Shown here: piece after piece, positions 1-8,466 of the stretch | Position numbering within the stretch: position 1 is the stretch's first letter | Layout: the number at the start of each line of letters is the position of its first letter | NCBI GenBank assembly: GCA_016710095.1 | Contig: JADJLL010000030.1 | Location: 1 to 31,027 of the forward strand | DNA length: 31,027 bases | Reading direction: 5' to 3' | Source: Candidatus Eiseniibacteriota bacterium | GTDB lineage: Bacteria; Eisenbacteria; RBG-16-71-46 | The notes under the pieces: generated by a model | Seen by the model: the letters and a program-made list of their open reading frames with translations, nothing else | What the model was told of the DNA's origin: nothing | Databases searched by the model: none | Translations under genes and position numbers: made by a program

Positions 1-118
1 GATCCCGGGTGACGACGCCAAGCACCTGCAGACGGACGTGCAGAAGCTCACGGACAAGTACACCGGCCTGATCGAAGAGATGCTGAAGAAGAAGACGGCC
101 GAGATCATGGAAGTCTAG
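1..118 (+). CDS. frr: Ribosome recycling factor, C-terminal end (partial)
   Basis: Only the last 38 codons are in the window, reading from base 2 to the TAG at 116-118. The peptide contains D-V-Q-K-L-T-D-K-Y and ends K-K-K-T-A-E-I-M-E-V, which matches the C-terminal helix of ribosome recycling factor (family pattern DxQKLTDxxIxxID...KExEIMxV). RRF acts with EF-G to split post-termination ribosomes. It lies 13 bases upstream of uppS, and the order frr-uppS-cdsA-dxr is the widely conserved bacterial arrangement, which supports the call despite the short fragment. The 5' part lies outside the window. Confidence 0.88.
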   Translation, partial: IPGDDAKHLQTDVQKLTDKYTGLIEEMLKKKTAEIMEV

Positions 119-131
119 GCGCGGAGTTCCG

Positions 132-874
132 TTGGCCACTCGTACGCCCACCCAGCAGGAGCTGATCGCCCAGGGCAACATTCCCCGCCACGTCGCCATC
201 ATCATGGACGGCAACGGGCGCTGGGCGAAGGCCCGCGGCGTTCCCCGCATCATGGGACATCGCGCCGGACGGGAGTCCGTGCGCGAGCGGTGCGCGCGTG
301 CTCCGATCTGGGCGTGCAGGTGCTGACGCTGTACACGTTCTCGGTCGAGAACTGGCAGCGTCCCGCGCGCGAAGTGAACGCGCTCATGACGATCCTGCGC
401 CAGTCGCTGCGCGCCGAGCGCAAGGAGCTGGACGCGAACAACGTCCGGCTGAACGTGATCGGCCGCGTGCACGAGCTGCCTTCGGCGGTGCGCGAGGAGA
501 TCGCCGCGACGCAGGAGTACCTGTCCTCGAACACCGGCATGCTCATGAATCTCGCGCTGTCCTACAGCGGCCGCGCCGAGATCGTCGACGCCGTTCGGCG
601 CATGCTGAAGGACCAGAAGGACGGCTCGTTCGACCCCGCTCGCGTGGACGACGAACTGTTCCAGAGCTACCTGTACACGGCCGGGCTGCCGGATCCCGAC
701 CTGCTCATCCGCACGAGCGGCGAAATGCGCATTTCGAACTTCCTGCTCTGGCAGCTCGCCTACACCGAGCTCTGGGTCACGGACACGCTGTGGCCGGACT
801 TCCGTCGCGAGCATCTGCACCGCGCCATCGCGGACTACCAGCGCCGCGACCGGCGCTTCGGCCGAACGGACTGA
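132..874 (+). CDS. uppS: Undecaprenyl diphosphate synthase (frameshifted in this sequence)
   Basis: Cis-prenyltransferase that condenses IPP with farnesyl-PP to make the C55 lipid carrier of peptidoglycan and LPS synthesis. The N-terminal part, from TTG 132 (GCGGAG ribosome-binding site at 121-126), has the motif IIMDGNGRWA with the catalytic Asp at residue 26, then GHRAG. After about base 286 the frame changes. The second part carries LTLYTFSVENWQRP and RTSGEMRISNFLLWQLAY, both family hallmarks. Reading GAGCGG as GAGGCGG (one G missing) joins the parts into a 247-residue protein, the usual length. UppS is essential, so a sequencing indel is more likely than a true pseudogene. It lies 7 bases before cdsA. 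Confidence 0.9.
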
Positions 875-881
875 GGCGCGC

Positions 882-1803
882 GTGAGCGCCAAGCGCGCGA
901 AGGGACACGCGCCCGAGAGCCCGGCCCGCAAGCCGGCGCGCACGAAGTCGCAGTCCTGGGCGCTCGGCCTGCGCGTGGCGAGCGGCGTCGGATTCGTTCC
1001 GCTGCTCATCCTGCTCGCGAAGGTCGGCGGGCTCGCGTTCCTCGTGTTCGTCCTGCTGACGGCCTCGCTCGGACTCGTCGAGTTCTTCCGCATGATGAAG
1101 TCCAAGGGCCACACGCCGAACGTGTGGGTGGGCTTCCTCGCCACGCTCGCCGTGATCGGCATGGCCTACCGGCCCCACACGCCGCACGCGGCGTTCCTCG
1201 CGACCGCCGCGCTGCTGCTGCTGCTGGCGCAGGCGCTGCGGCACCCGGAGCGCAAGGGCATCGTCGAGGGGATGGCCGTCACGCTCTTCGCGGTGCTCTA
1301 CGTGGGCTGGCTGTCGTCACACTTCGTGCTGCTGCGAGAACTGCCCTGGCGCGCCGGGCCTGGCCTACGTGGACGGCGCCAAACTGGTGCTCTACGCGTT
1401 CCTCGTGACGTGGAGCTGCGATACCGGCGCGTACGCGATCGGGCGCTGGCTCGGCCGCACGCGGCCGTGGGCGGCGATCTCGCCGCGCAAGTCGCTCGAA
1501 GGTTCCGCGGGCGGCCTCGCCGCCGCGGTGATCGGCGCGTTCGCCGGCGCGCACACCTTCATGCACTCCCTCGGGCACGCCGTGGCTGCGCCGCTCGACG
1601 CGCTCGCGATCGGTCTCGCGGTCGGCGTGTGCGGGCAGGTGGGTGACCTCGTCGAGTCGCTGCTCAAGCGCGACTCGGAGAGCGGCGATTCGTCGGACCT
1701 GATCCCCGGTCACGGCGGCGTGCTCGACCGCTTCGACAGCCTCTATTTCGGCGCACCGATCGTCTACTACTACCTCAAGATCGTCGTCTTCCAGGTTCCC
1801 TGA
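882..1803 (+). CDS. cdsA: Phosphatidate cytidylyltransferase (CDP-DAG synthase; frameshifted in this sequence)
   Basis: Integral membrane enzyme making CDP-diacylglycerol from phosphatidate and CTP, the branch point of phospholipid synthesis. It starts at GTG 882. The first frame has a basic N-terminus and several hydrophobic segments (for example VGFVPLLILLAKVGGLAFLVF and a run of five leucines coded by CTG repeats). Near 1360 an extra C (GGGCCTGG for GGGCTGG) shifts the frame. The second frame continues with VDGAKLVLYAFLVTWSCDTGAYAIG and ends with the CdsA signature SLLKR...D...LIPGHGGVLDRFDS. The corrected protein has 306 residues. In the signature the usual Lys of the KD pair is Gly (SGDSSD). 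The next gene, dxr, begins 10 bases after the stop. Confidence 0.9.
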
Positions 1804-1813
1804 GGACTCGCGC

Positions 1814-2986
1814 ATGAGTGCGTACGCCCCTGCGGCACGGCTCGCGATTCTCGGCTCCACCGGTTCGATCGGCGAGCAGGCGCTCGACGTCGCGACGCGG
1901 GAAGCCGAGCGTCTCCAGGTGCACGCGCTCGCGGCCGGCCGTTCGCTCGACCGTCTCTGCGAACAGGCGCACGTGTGGCAGCCGCTCTACGTCGCGCTCG
2001 AGCACACGTCCGATCCGCAGGCCGCGCGCGCCCGCCTCATGCAGGCGGCGCCGCTCGCTTCGGTCGAGATCGGTCCCGGCGCGGCCGAGCGCATGGTCCG
2101 CGCGTGCGACGCGCACGTGGTCGTGAACGGCATCGTCGGCGCGGCGGGGCTCGGACCGTCGCTCGCCACGCTCGAGCGCGGCATGAAGCTCGCGCTCGCG
2201 AACAAGGAGACGCTCGTCGTGGGCGGGCCGCTCGTCGCGGCCGCGCTCAAACGCGGCAAGGGCAGCCTGCTGCCGGTCGACAGCGAGCACAGCGCCGCGC
2301 TGCAGTGCCTGCTCGGGCGCCCCGCGTCCGAGGTGCGCACGCTGACGATCACGGCGTCCGGCGGACCGCTGCGCAAGCATCCCGACTGGCGACGCGCGAC
2401 GCGCGAGGAAGTGCTCGCGCACCCGATCTGGGCGATGGGGCCGCGCATCACGACGGACTCCGCGACGCTCTTCAACAAGGGCCTCGAGATCATCGAGGCG
2501 CACTGGCTGTTCGATCTCGACTGGTCGCAGCTCGACGCGGTGATCCACCCGCAGGCGGTCTTCCACGCGCTCGCGACGTTCACCGACGGCTCGATGATCG
2601 CGCAGGCGGCGCGCGCCGACATGCGGCTTCCGATCCAGCTCGCGCTCTCGTGGCCCGCGCGCTGGAGCGAGTCCGTCGAGCCGCTGTCGCCGCTCGCGCT
2701 CGCGAACCTCGAGATGATCCCGATCGAACCGTCCGCGCATCCCGCGTACGCCGCGGCGCTCGCCGCCGGCCGCGCGGGAGGGACGGCGCCGTGCGCGATC
2801 AACGCCGCGGACGAGATCGCGGTGCAGGCGTTCCTCGACGGCGCGATCACGCTGGGGCAGCTGCCCGGCGTGCTGAACGCCGTGCTCGACGCGCACGACG
2901 TGCAGGCCGTCGAGTCGCTCGCGCAGTTGCGCGAGGTCGACGCGTGGGCACGCGAGGCGGCGCGGCTCGCGGTCTCGCGGAGCTGA
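1814..2986 (+). CDS. dxr: 1-deoxy-D-xylulose 5-phosphate reductoisomerase
   Basis: Second enzyme of the MEP isoprenoid pathway, converting DXP to 2-C-methyl-D-erythritol 4-phosphate with NADPH. The 390-residue frame is intact. It shows the nucleotide-binding GSTGSIG (residues 14-20), LANKE, the metal-binding LPVDSEHSA (Asp156, Glu158), TASGGPLR, DSATLFNKGLEIIEA and IHPQAVFHALATFTDGS. The central part diverges from the common sequence (FNKG where MNKG is usual, and extra Ala/Arg changes after DGS). Start ATG 1814 has GAGGA just upstream, overlapping the cdsA stop region. DXR supplies the isoprenoid units used by UppS two genes upstream. In many proteobacteria rseP follows directly, but here four glycosyltransferases intervene. 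Confidence 0.95.
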   Translation: MSAYAPAARLAILGSTGSIGEQALDVATREAERLQVHALAAGRSLDRLCEQAHVWQPLYVALEHTSDPQAARARLMQAAPLASVEIGPGAAERMVRACDAHVVVNGIVGAAGLGPSLATLERGMKLALANKETLVVGGPLVAAALKRGKGSLLPVDSEHSAALQCLLGRPASEVRTLTITASGGPLRKHPDWRRATREEVLAHPIWAMGPRITTDSATLFNKGLEIIEAHWLFDLDWSQLDAVIHPQAVFHALATFTDGSMIAQAARADMRLPIQLALSWPARWSESVEPLSPLALANLEMIPIEPSAHPAYAAALAAGRAGGTAPCAINAADEIAVQAFLDGAITLGQLPGVLNAVLDAHDVQAVESLAQLREVDAWAREAARLAVSRS

Positions 2987-2988
2987 GC

Positions 2989-4010
2989 GTGCGAGGCGCG
3001 GGGGCGGTGCTCGCGATCCGGCTGCGCGCGATGGGCGACGTCGTGCTCACGACGCCGGCCTTCGCGTCGCTCGCCGCGGGCCATCGCGGCCGTCCGCTCG
3101 TGGTGGCGACCGACGAACGCTACGCCGAACTGATCGAGCCGCTGCCGTTCGTCTCGCGCGTGCTGCGCGTCTCGCGCGATTCGCGTTCGACCGTGCAGGT
3201 GGCGATGGCCGCGCGCGAACTCGGCGTTCAGCTGGCGGTGGACTTCTTCGGCAACACGCGCAGCGCGCTCATCGCGAAACTCGGGCGCCGCGCGTGTTCG
3301 GCTACGACCTGCGCGGACGCCGCGCGCTCTACGACGCGACCGTGCCGCGCGAGACGCGCACGGCCGGTGACCGGCGCGAGCACGCGTCCGCCGTGCACCT
3401 GCGCCTCGCACGCGCCGCGGGCGGCGCCGACGTGCCGCTCACGCCGCACGTCGCGGTGACCGATGCCGCGCGCGCGCAGGCCGCCGAACTGCTCGCCCGC
3501 GCGGGCGTCGCGCCGGGCGCGCGACCGATCGGCCTCGTCGCCGCGGGCACGTGGGCGACCAAGACGTGGCCCGTGTCGCACGCCGCGCGGCTCGCGAACG
3601 ATCTTCTGGCCGCGGGACACACCGTGCTCGTGCTCGACGGCCCCGGCGAGGCCGCGGTCACGCGGCGCCTCGTGGCGCACGCGCCCGGCGTGCGCGTGCT
3701 TCCGGCGTGTGGCATCACCGCGCTCGTCGCCGTGATCGAACGGCTGCGCGCCGTGGTCGGCACCGACAGCGGCCCGCGACATCTGGCCGCCGCGCTCGGT
3801 GTGCCGACGTTCGCGTGGTTCGGTCCGACGCATCCCGACACGTGGAATCCCCCGGGCGAGCTTCACGGCTACTGGCGCACGCCGCTGCCGTGCCGCGGCT
3901 GCGACCGGACGTCCTGCGCGCACTGGAACTGCCTGGCGATGCTGAGCGGGGCCGAGGCCTCCGGCCTCGTGCTGGCGCACGTGGCGCGGCATGCGGGAGG
4001 GCTGTCGTGA
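2989..4010 (+). CDS. Glycosyltransferase family 9 (ADP-heptose:LPS heptosyltransferase-like; frameshifted)
   Basis: GT9 enzyme that probably adds heptose or a similar sugar to the LPS inner core on the cytoplasmic face. Start GTG 2989 lies 2 bases after the dxr stop; GTG 3007 is an alternative. The first part has AIRLRAMGDVVLTTPAF, the typical N-terminal heptosyltransferase motif. Near 3290 one base is missing in a CG-rich run (CGCCGCGCG, probably CGCCGGCGCG). The second part runs from VFGYDLRGR to GTDSGPRHLAAALGVPTFAWFGPT (donor-binding region) and the Cys-rich CRGCDRTSC...NC pattern seen in this family. The corrected length is 340 residues. The stop overlaps the next start (GTGA). The exact sugar cannot be read from the sequence. 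Confidence 0.85.
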
Positions 4011-4813
4011 ACGGGAAGCTGCCGCTGTCGGCGCTGCTGCTCGTGCGCGACGAGACGCGCGACGTCGAGTCGCTGCTGCCCGCGCTCGCGTTCGCGGCCG
4101 AGGTGATCGTCGTATGGGATCCGCGTGGCGACCGTGCGACGCGCGATGCGGCCGAGCGTCTCGGCGCGCGCGTGTTCGAGCGCGCCTTCGACGGCTTCGG
4201 CACGCAGCGCCGTTTCGCGCTCGCGCAGTGCACGCAGCCGCACGTGCTGTGGATCGACGCCGACGAGCGCCCGCGCGAGGGCGCCGCGCAGGCGATCGCC
4301 CGTGCGCTCGCTTCCGGCGGTCCCGCGCAGGCGAGCGTCCTGCGTGAGACGCGTTTCCTGGGGCGCCGCATCCGCTTCTGCGGCTGGCAGCGCGAGCGCA
4401 TCGTGCGGCTGTTCGCGCGCGACGCGTTCGGCTTCGACGACGCGCCGGTGCACGAGCGCCTCGTGCCGCTGCGCGACGATCTGCCCGCGGCGGTCGCGCT
4501 CGACGTCACGCTCGATCACGACAGCTACGCGACGTGGGACGCGTGCGTGACCAAGATGACGCGCTACGCCGCCGCGGGCGCCGAGAAGGCCCACGCCGCG
4601 GGCAAGCGCGCGACGCTCGTCGACGTCGTCGTGCGTCCGCCGCTGCGCTTCCTGCGACAGTACGTGCTGCAGCTCGGTTTCCTCGACGGCGCGCACGGCT
4701 GGCTGCTCTGCGCGCTCGCCTCGACGCAGGTGTTCCTCAAGTACGCGGCGCTGCGCGAAAAGTCGCGTCTCGGCTCCGGCGCCGCCGAGCGCCCGGAGGG
4801 CCGAGGCCGATGA
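4007..4813 (+). CDS. Glycosyltransferase family 2 (WaaE/KdtX-like LPS core glycosyltransferase)
   Basis: Predicted 268-residue GT-A-fold transferase. It starts at GTG 4007, overlapping the stop of the GT9 gene, and ends by overlapping the next ATG (ATGA). Visible features are the N-terminal strand LSALLLVRDETRDVESLLPAL (family form: S-V-x-I-x-x-x-N-E), the metal/donor motif LWIDADERP, and the acceptor-side segment RETRFLGRRIRFCGWQRERIVRLF, typical of the WaaE/LpsC-type subfamily that adds a sugar to LPS inner-core heptose. The C-terminal third has RPPLRFLRQYVLQLGFLDG, a membrane-associated segment usual in the subfamily. The tight overlap with neighbours indicates translational coupling within an LPS core operon. 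Confidence 0.82.
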   Translation: MNGKLPLSALLLVRDETRDVESLLPALAFAAEVIVVWDPRGDRATRDAAERLGARVFERAFDGFGTQRRFALAQCTQPHVLWIDADERPREGAAQAIARALASGGPAQASVLRETRFLGRRIRFCGWQRERIVRLFARDAFGFDDAPVHERLVPLRDDLPAAVALDVTLDHDSYATWDACVTKMTRYAAAGAEKAHAAGKRATLVDVVVRPPLRFLRQYVLQLGFLDGAHGWLLCALASTQVFLKYAALREKSRLGSGAAERPEGRGR

Positions 4814-5879
4814 AGAACCTGTGCTTCTTCGGCGCCTGGGATCCGGCGTACCCGCGCAATCGCATCCTGCGCGAGGGCGCCCGCCGCGCGGGCTTCGGCG
4901 TGCTCGAAACACGCGTGAAGAGCACGCGGGCGTTCCGCCGCTGGCCCGCGCTCGTGGCCGAGTTCGCGCGTTCGGGCCGCGCGGCCGACGTGATGTTCGT
5001 GCCGGAGTTCCGCCACAAGGACGTGCCGCTCGCCGCGATGCTGCGCGGGCGCCGTCCGCTCGTGTTCGATCCGCTCGTCTCGCGCTGGGACACGCTCGTC
5101 GGTGACTGGAAGATCCACGGGCAGGGTTCGGGACAGGCGCGCTGGAACCGCATGCTCGACCGCTGGAGCATGGGGCTCGCCGACCGCGTGCTCTGCGACA
5201 CGTGGGCGCACGGCGAACTGTTCGAGTCGCTCGGTGTGCCGCGCGCGAAGCTGCGCCGCGTGCTCGTCGGCGCGGAGGACGCCTTCTTCGAAGTGGGGCC
5301 GCCGCCGGCGGACGGTCCGCTGCGCATTCTCTACGTCGGCGGGTTCCTGCCGCTGCACGGCACGCGCACGATGGTCGAAGCGGCCGCGATCCTCGAATCG
5401 CGCGGTGACGCGCTGCCGCCGTGGGTGCTGCAGATGGTCGGCCGCGGCATCGAGTTCGAGGACATGAAGGCGCTCGCCGCCGAACGCAAGCTCGCGAACG
5501 TCGAGTTCCCGGGCATGCTGCCGTACGAGGACGCGCCACGCGTCTTCGAGCAGGCCACATCGCGCTCGGCGCATTCGGCGCGGGAGAGAAGACCGCGCGC
5601 GTGGTGCCGCACAAGCTCTACCAGGGACTCGCGACCGGCCGCGCCGTGGTGACGGGCGACGGACCGGGCGTACGCGAGGTGTTCACGGGCGATCGCGACC
5701 TGCTGCTCGTGCCACGCGCGAACTCCGAGGCGCTCGCCGCCGCGCTGGAATCGCTGCTGCTCGACGCGGCGCGCCGCGAGGTGCTCGGAGCCGCCGGCCG
5801 CGCCCGCGCGCTCGAGGTGGCGACGCCGGATGCCATCGGCCGCTCGCTCGCCGAAGCGCTCGAAGAACTCGCCGCGTGA
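4810..5879 (+). CDS. Glycosyltransferase family 4 (group 1), frameshifted in this sequence
   Basis: GT-B-fold transferase. ATG 4810 overlaps the preceding stop. The N-terminus, CFFGAWDPAYPRNRILREG, is like a subfamily of group 1 transferases with a GxxDPxYxRN opening. The donor-binding half has ILYVGGFLPLHGTRTMVEAA and VEFPGMLPYEDAPRVFEQA. Near 5557 one base is missing (GCCACATC, probably GCCCACATC or GCCGACATC). The next frame continues with IALGAFGAGEKTARVVPHKLYQGLATGRAVVTG, the sugar-nucleotide binding end, to the TGA at 5877. The corrected length is 356 residues. The donor and acceptor are unknown; an LPS or surface-glycan role is inferred from the neighbouring genes. Confidence 0.8.
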
Positions 5880-6976
5880 GAATCGCGCATCTCGACACGG
5901 GCCGCGAATGGCGCGGCGGGCAGGGGCAGGTGCTGCTGCTCATGCGCGAGCTCGCGCGCCTCGGGCACGCGCAGTTGCTGTTGGCGCCGCAGGGCCCGCT
6001 GCTCGAACGGGCGGCCGCGGCCGGCTTGCCGGTCGAGCGCTGGGACTCGCGCGGCGAGATGGACCTGATCGCGATGGCGAAGGCCGAGCGCGTGCTGCGT
6101 GCCTTCGCGCCGGACGTCGCGCACCTGCACAGCGCCCACGCGCACGCGCTCGGCACGCTCGCGGCTCGCGCCGCCGGCGCCCGCGCCGTGGTCGTGTCGC
6201 GCCGCGTGGACTTCAAGGTGCGCACGAATCCCGTGAGCGCGCTCAAGTACGCGCTGCCCGTGGACCGCTACTTCTGCATCAGCCTCGGCGTGAAGCAGGC
6301 GATGCTCGACTCGGGCATTCCCGAGGAGCAGCTCGCGCTCGTGCCGAGCGGCATCGACTTCGACGCCGTGCGCGCCGAAGCCGCGCAGGGCGTGGGCGAC
6401 CTGCGCGCGCACCTCGGCGTTCCTGCGGACACCGAGATCGTCGGCACCGTCGCGAGCCTCGCGCCGCACAAGAACCACGCGCTGCTGCTCGAGGCCGTGC
6501 CCGCCGTGCTCGCCGCGCGGCCGCGCGCGCACTTCGTATGGCTCGGCGAAGGGGAGTGCCGCCCCGCGCTCGAGCAGCGCCGTGCCGAACTCGAGCTGGA
6601 GTCGCACGTCCACATGCCGGGCTTCGATCCGCACGCTCGCGCCACGATGACGCAGTTCGACCTTTTCGTGCTTTCGAGCTACCTCGAGGGCCTGTGCACG
6701 AGCCTGCTCGACGCCCAGGCGCTCGGCGTGCCGATCGTCGCGACCGGCGTGGGCGGGGTGCCCGAGGTGGTCGTGGACGGCCGGACGGGTCTGCTCGTGT
6801 CCGAGCTCGACCCCGCGAAACTCGCCGCCCGGATCGTGGACGCGCTGGAACACCCGGAAAAGCGGGCGGAATGGGTCGCCGCGGCGCGCGTACACGTGCA
6901 GGGGTTCGGCGTCGTCCAGACGGCCGAGCGCTCGTTGGCGGAGTACGAGCGTGTGCTGTCCGGGAAAAGCCGGTGA
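5876..6976 (+). CDS. Glycosyltransferase family 4 (group 1)
   Basis: Intact 366-residue GT-B transferase, the last gene of the four-gene glycosyltransferase cassette. It starts at GTG 5876, overlapping the previous stop by 4 bases (GTGA). The N-terminal domain has HLDTGREWRGGQGQVLLLMREL (acceptor-side glycine-rich loop) and VAHLHSAHAHALGTLAA. The linker VPSGIDFDAVR and the C-terminal domain follow, with TVASLAPHKNHALLLEA and SSYLEGLCTSLLDAQALGVPIVATGVGGVPEVV, the donor-binding region. The usual second Glu of the EX7E motif is Asp here. Substrates cannot be named. After it a 110-base intergenic region holds the rseP promoter, so this probably ends an operon that began upstream of frr. Confidence 0.85.
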   Translation: MRIAHLDTGREWRGGQGQVLLLMRELARLGHAQLLLAPQGPLLERAAAAGLPVERWDSRGEMDLIAMAKAERVLRAFAPDVAHLHSAHAHALGTLAARAAGARAVVVSRRVDFKVRTNPVSALKYALPVDRYFCISLGVKQAMLDSGIPEEQLALVPSGIDFDAVRAEAAQGVGDLRAHLGVPADTEIVGTVASLAPHKNHALLLEAVPAVLAARPRAHFVWLGEGECRPALEQRRAELELESHVHMPGFDPHARATMTQFDLFVLSSYLEGLCTSLLDAQALGVPIVATGVGGVPEVVVDGRTGLLVSELDPAKLAARIVDALEHPEKRAEWVAAARVHVQGFGVVQTAERSLAEYERVLSGKSR

Positions 6977-7025
6977 AGGACCCGCGAAGTCCGCGCCCGG
7001 GGCGGCCGATAAAGCGGTGAAACTC

Positions 7026-7055
7026 TTGACGCTTACGAACTTCACAGGCTAGCTT
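7026..7055 (+). promoter_or_regulatory. Sigma70-type promoter for the rseP operon
   Basis: The intergenic region contains TTGACG (7026-7031), an 18-base spacer, and TAGCTT (7050-7055), about 32 bases before the rseP GTG. The -35 box is close to the sigma70 consensus TTGACA and the -10 box keeps the TAnnnT pattern. The same layout occurs ahead of three or four other genes in this window, which supports it. It separates the glycosyltransferase cassette from the outer-membrane assembly genes. Confidence 0.7.
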
Positions 7056-7086
7056 CGCGCAACTTCCCACCGGCCAAGGAGAGACC

Positions 7087-8466
7087 GTGGACCTCAGCAC
7101 CGTACTGCCGGGCATCCTGTTGCTCGGCATCGTGATTTTCTTCCACGAGCTGGGGCATTTCCTCGCCGCCAAGTGGCGCGGAGTGACTGTGCTCAAGTTC
7201 TCGCTGGGCATGGGCCCCGAGATGGTCGGCTTCACGGCCGGCGGCACGCGCTACTGCTTCTCGTGGATCCCGCTCGGCGGATTCGTCCAGATGGCGGGCG
7301 ACAGCCCGAACGAGGACGGCACGATGCCCGAGGGCGGGCAGGAACAGTTCCTGACCCACCACTGGTTCGGTCGCCTCATCATCGCGATCGCCGGTCCCGC
7401 CGCGAACCTGGTCACCGCGTACTTCGTGATGACGGCCATGTGCCTCAACGGCCTCACGCAGCCCGACTGGCCGAACGTGCTGGGCCCGGTCGCGGACACC
7501 ACCGCCGCGTGGACTGCGGGACTGCGCGAGGGCGACGTCGTCACGAAGGTGGACGGCACCGCCGTCACCACGTGGCACGACATCGAAGTCGCCGCCGAAG
7601 CGCGCGCTCCGAGAACGCGCCGATGCACTTCGAGGTCACGCGGCAGGACAGCGCGATGGCGTTCACCGTGCCCGCACCGCAGGTCAAGCGCGCGCTCGGC
7701 GACCTCATGCCGCAGCCGAGCCTGCCCGTCGTCGGCGCCGTGCTCACGGGCATGCCCGCCTATCGCGGCGGCGTGCGCGAAGGCGACAAGATCGTCGCCG
7801 TGGACGGCAAGCCGGTGCGCTACTTCATGGACATCGGTCAGGGCCTGCACGGCAAGGTGGACACGCCCGTGCAGCTCACGGTCGAGCGCGAAGGCCGGAA
7901 CCTCGACCTCTCGGTCACGCCGCTGAGCCAGAAGGGCGGAGCGGACCGCCAGAGCGCGATCATCGGCATCGAGGCGCCGCGCGGCCTCACGTGGAAGCAG
8001 AAGTTCTCGGTGCCGCAGGCGGTCGAGGCGGGCTTCCGCGGTACGGGCTCGCTGATCACGTCCGTGTACGGCGGCATGTGGATGACCATCTCGCGGCCCC
8101 TTGTACTACCGCGAGTACGTCGGCGGTCCCATCTTCATCGCGCAGATGGCGCGGGACTCGGCGCGCAAGGGCATCGACAACTACCTGTACTTCCTCGCGA
8201 TGATCAACATCGCGATCATGGCCTTCAACCTGATGCCCATTCCGCTGCTCGACGGCGGGCACATCCTGCTCGCGTTGCTCGAAGCGGTACGGCGGCGTGC
8301 GGTTTCGGCGACGACGTACATCAACTTCCAGAAGGTCGGGCTGGTGTTCGTCGGTGTACTCTTCGTGCTGATCCTTTCCAAGGACATCATGCGGCCGTTC
8401 CAGCGCATGCAGGCCCTCGGCAAGGCGCCGGCGGAGTCGACGACGGTTGCGCCTCCGGCCCGCTAG
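7087..8466 (+). CDS. rseP: Site-2 protease RseP, zinc metalloprotease (two compensating frameshifts)
   Basis: Inner-membrane intramembrane protease that in other bacteria cleaves anti-sigma factors in the envelope stress response. Start GTG 7087 is preceded by a good AAGGAGAG site. The sequence shows FFHELGH with zinc ligands His20 and His24 and catalytic Glu21, two PDZ domains (GLREGDVVTKVDG and GVREGDKIVAVDG), and the C-terminal zinc-site motif NLMPIPLLDGGH followed by a last membrane segment. Two indels interrupt it: one base missing near 7601 (GAAGCGCGCGC, probably GAAGCGGCGCGC) and an extra C in CCCC at 8097-8100. Together they restore the frame, giving 459 residues, the normal length. 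The stop overlaps the start of the next gene. Confidence 0.92.

Noticed and set aside
1209..1226. CTG trinucleotide repeat in cdsA as a phase-variable tract
   Set aside because: Five repeats encode a Leu run inside a membrane segment; trinucleotide changes would not alter the frame, and short CTG runs are normal here.
7590..8105. Programmed ribosomal frameshifting in rseP or the other broken genes
   Set aside because: No slippery heptamer with a downstream structure is evident, both +1 and -1 changes occur, and the changes are spread over unrelated genes. Base errors in G or C runs explain all of them.
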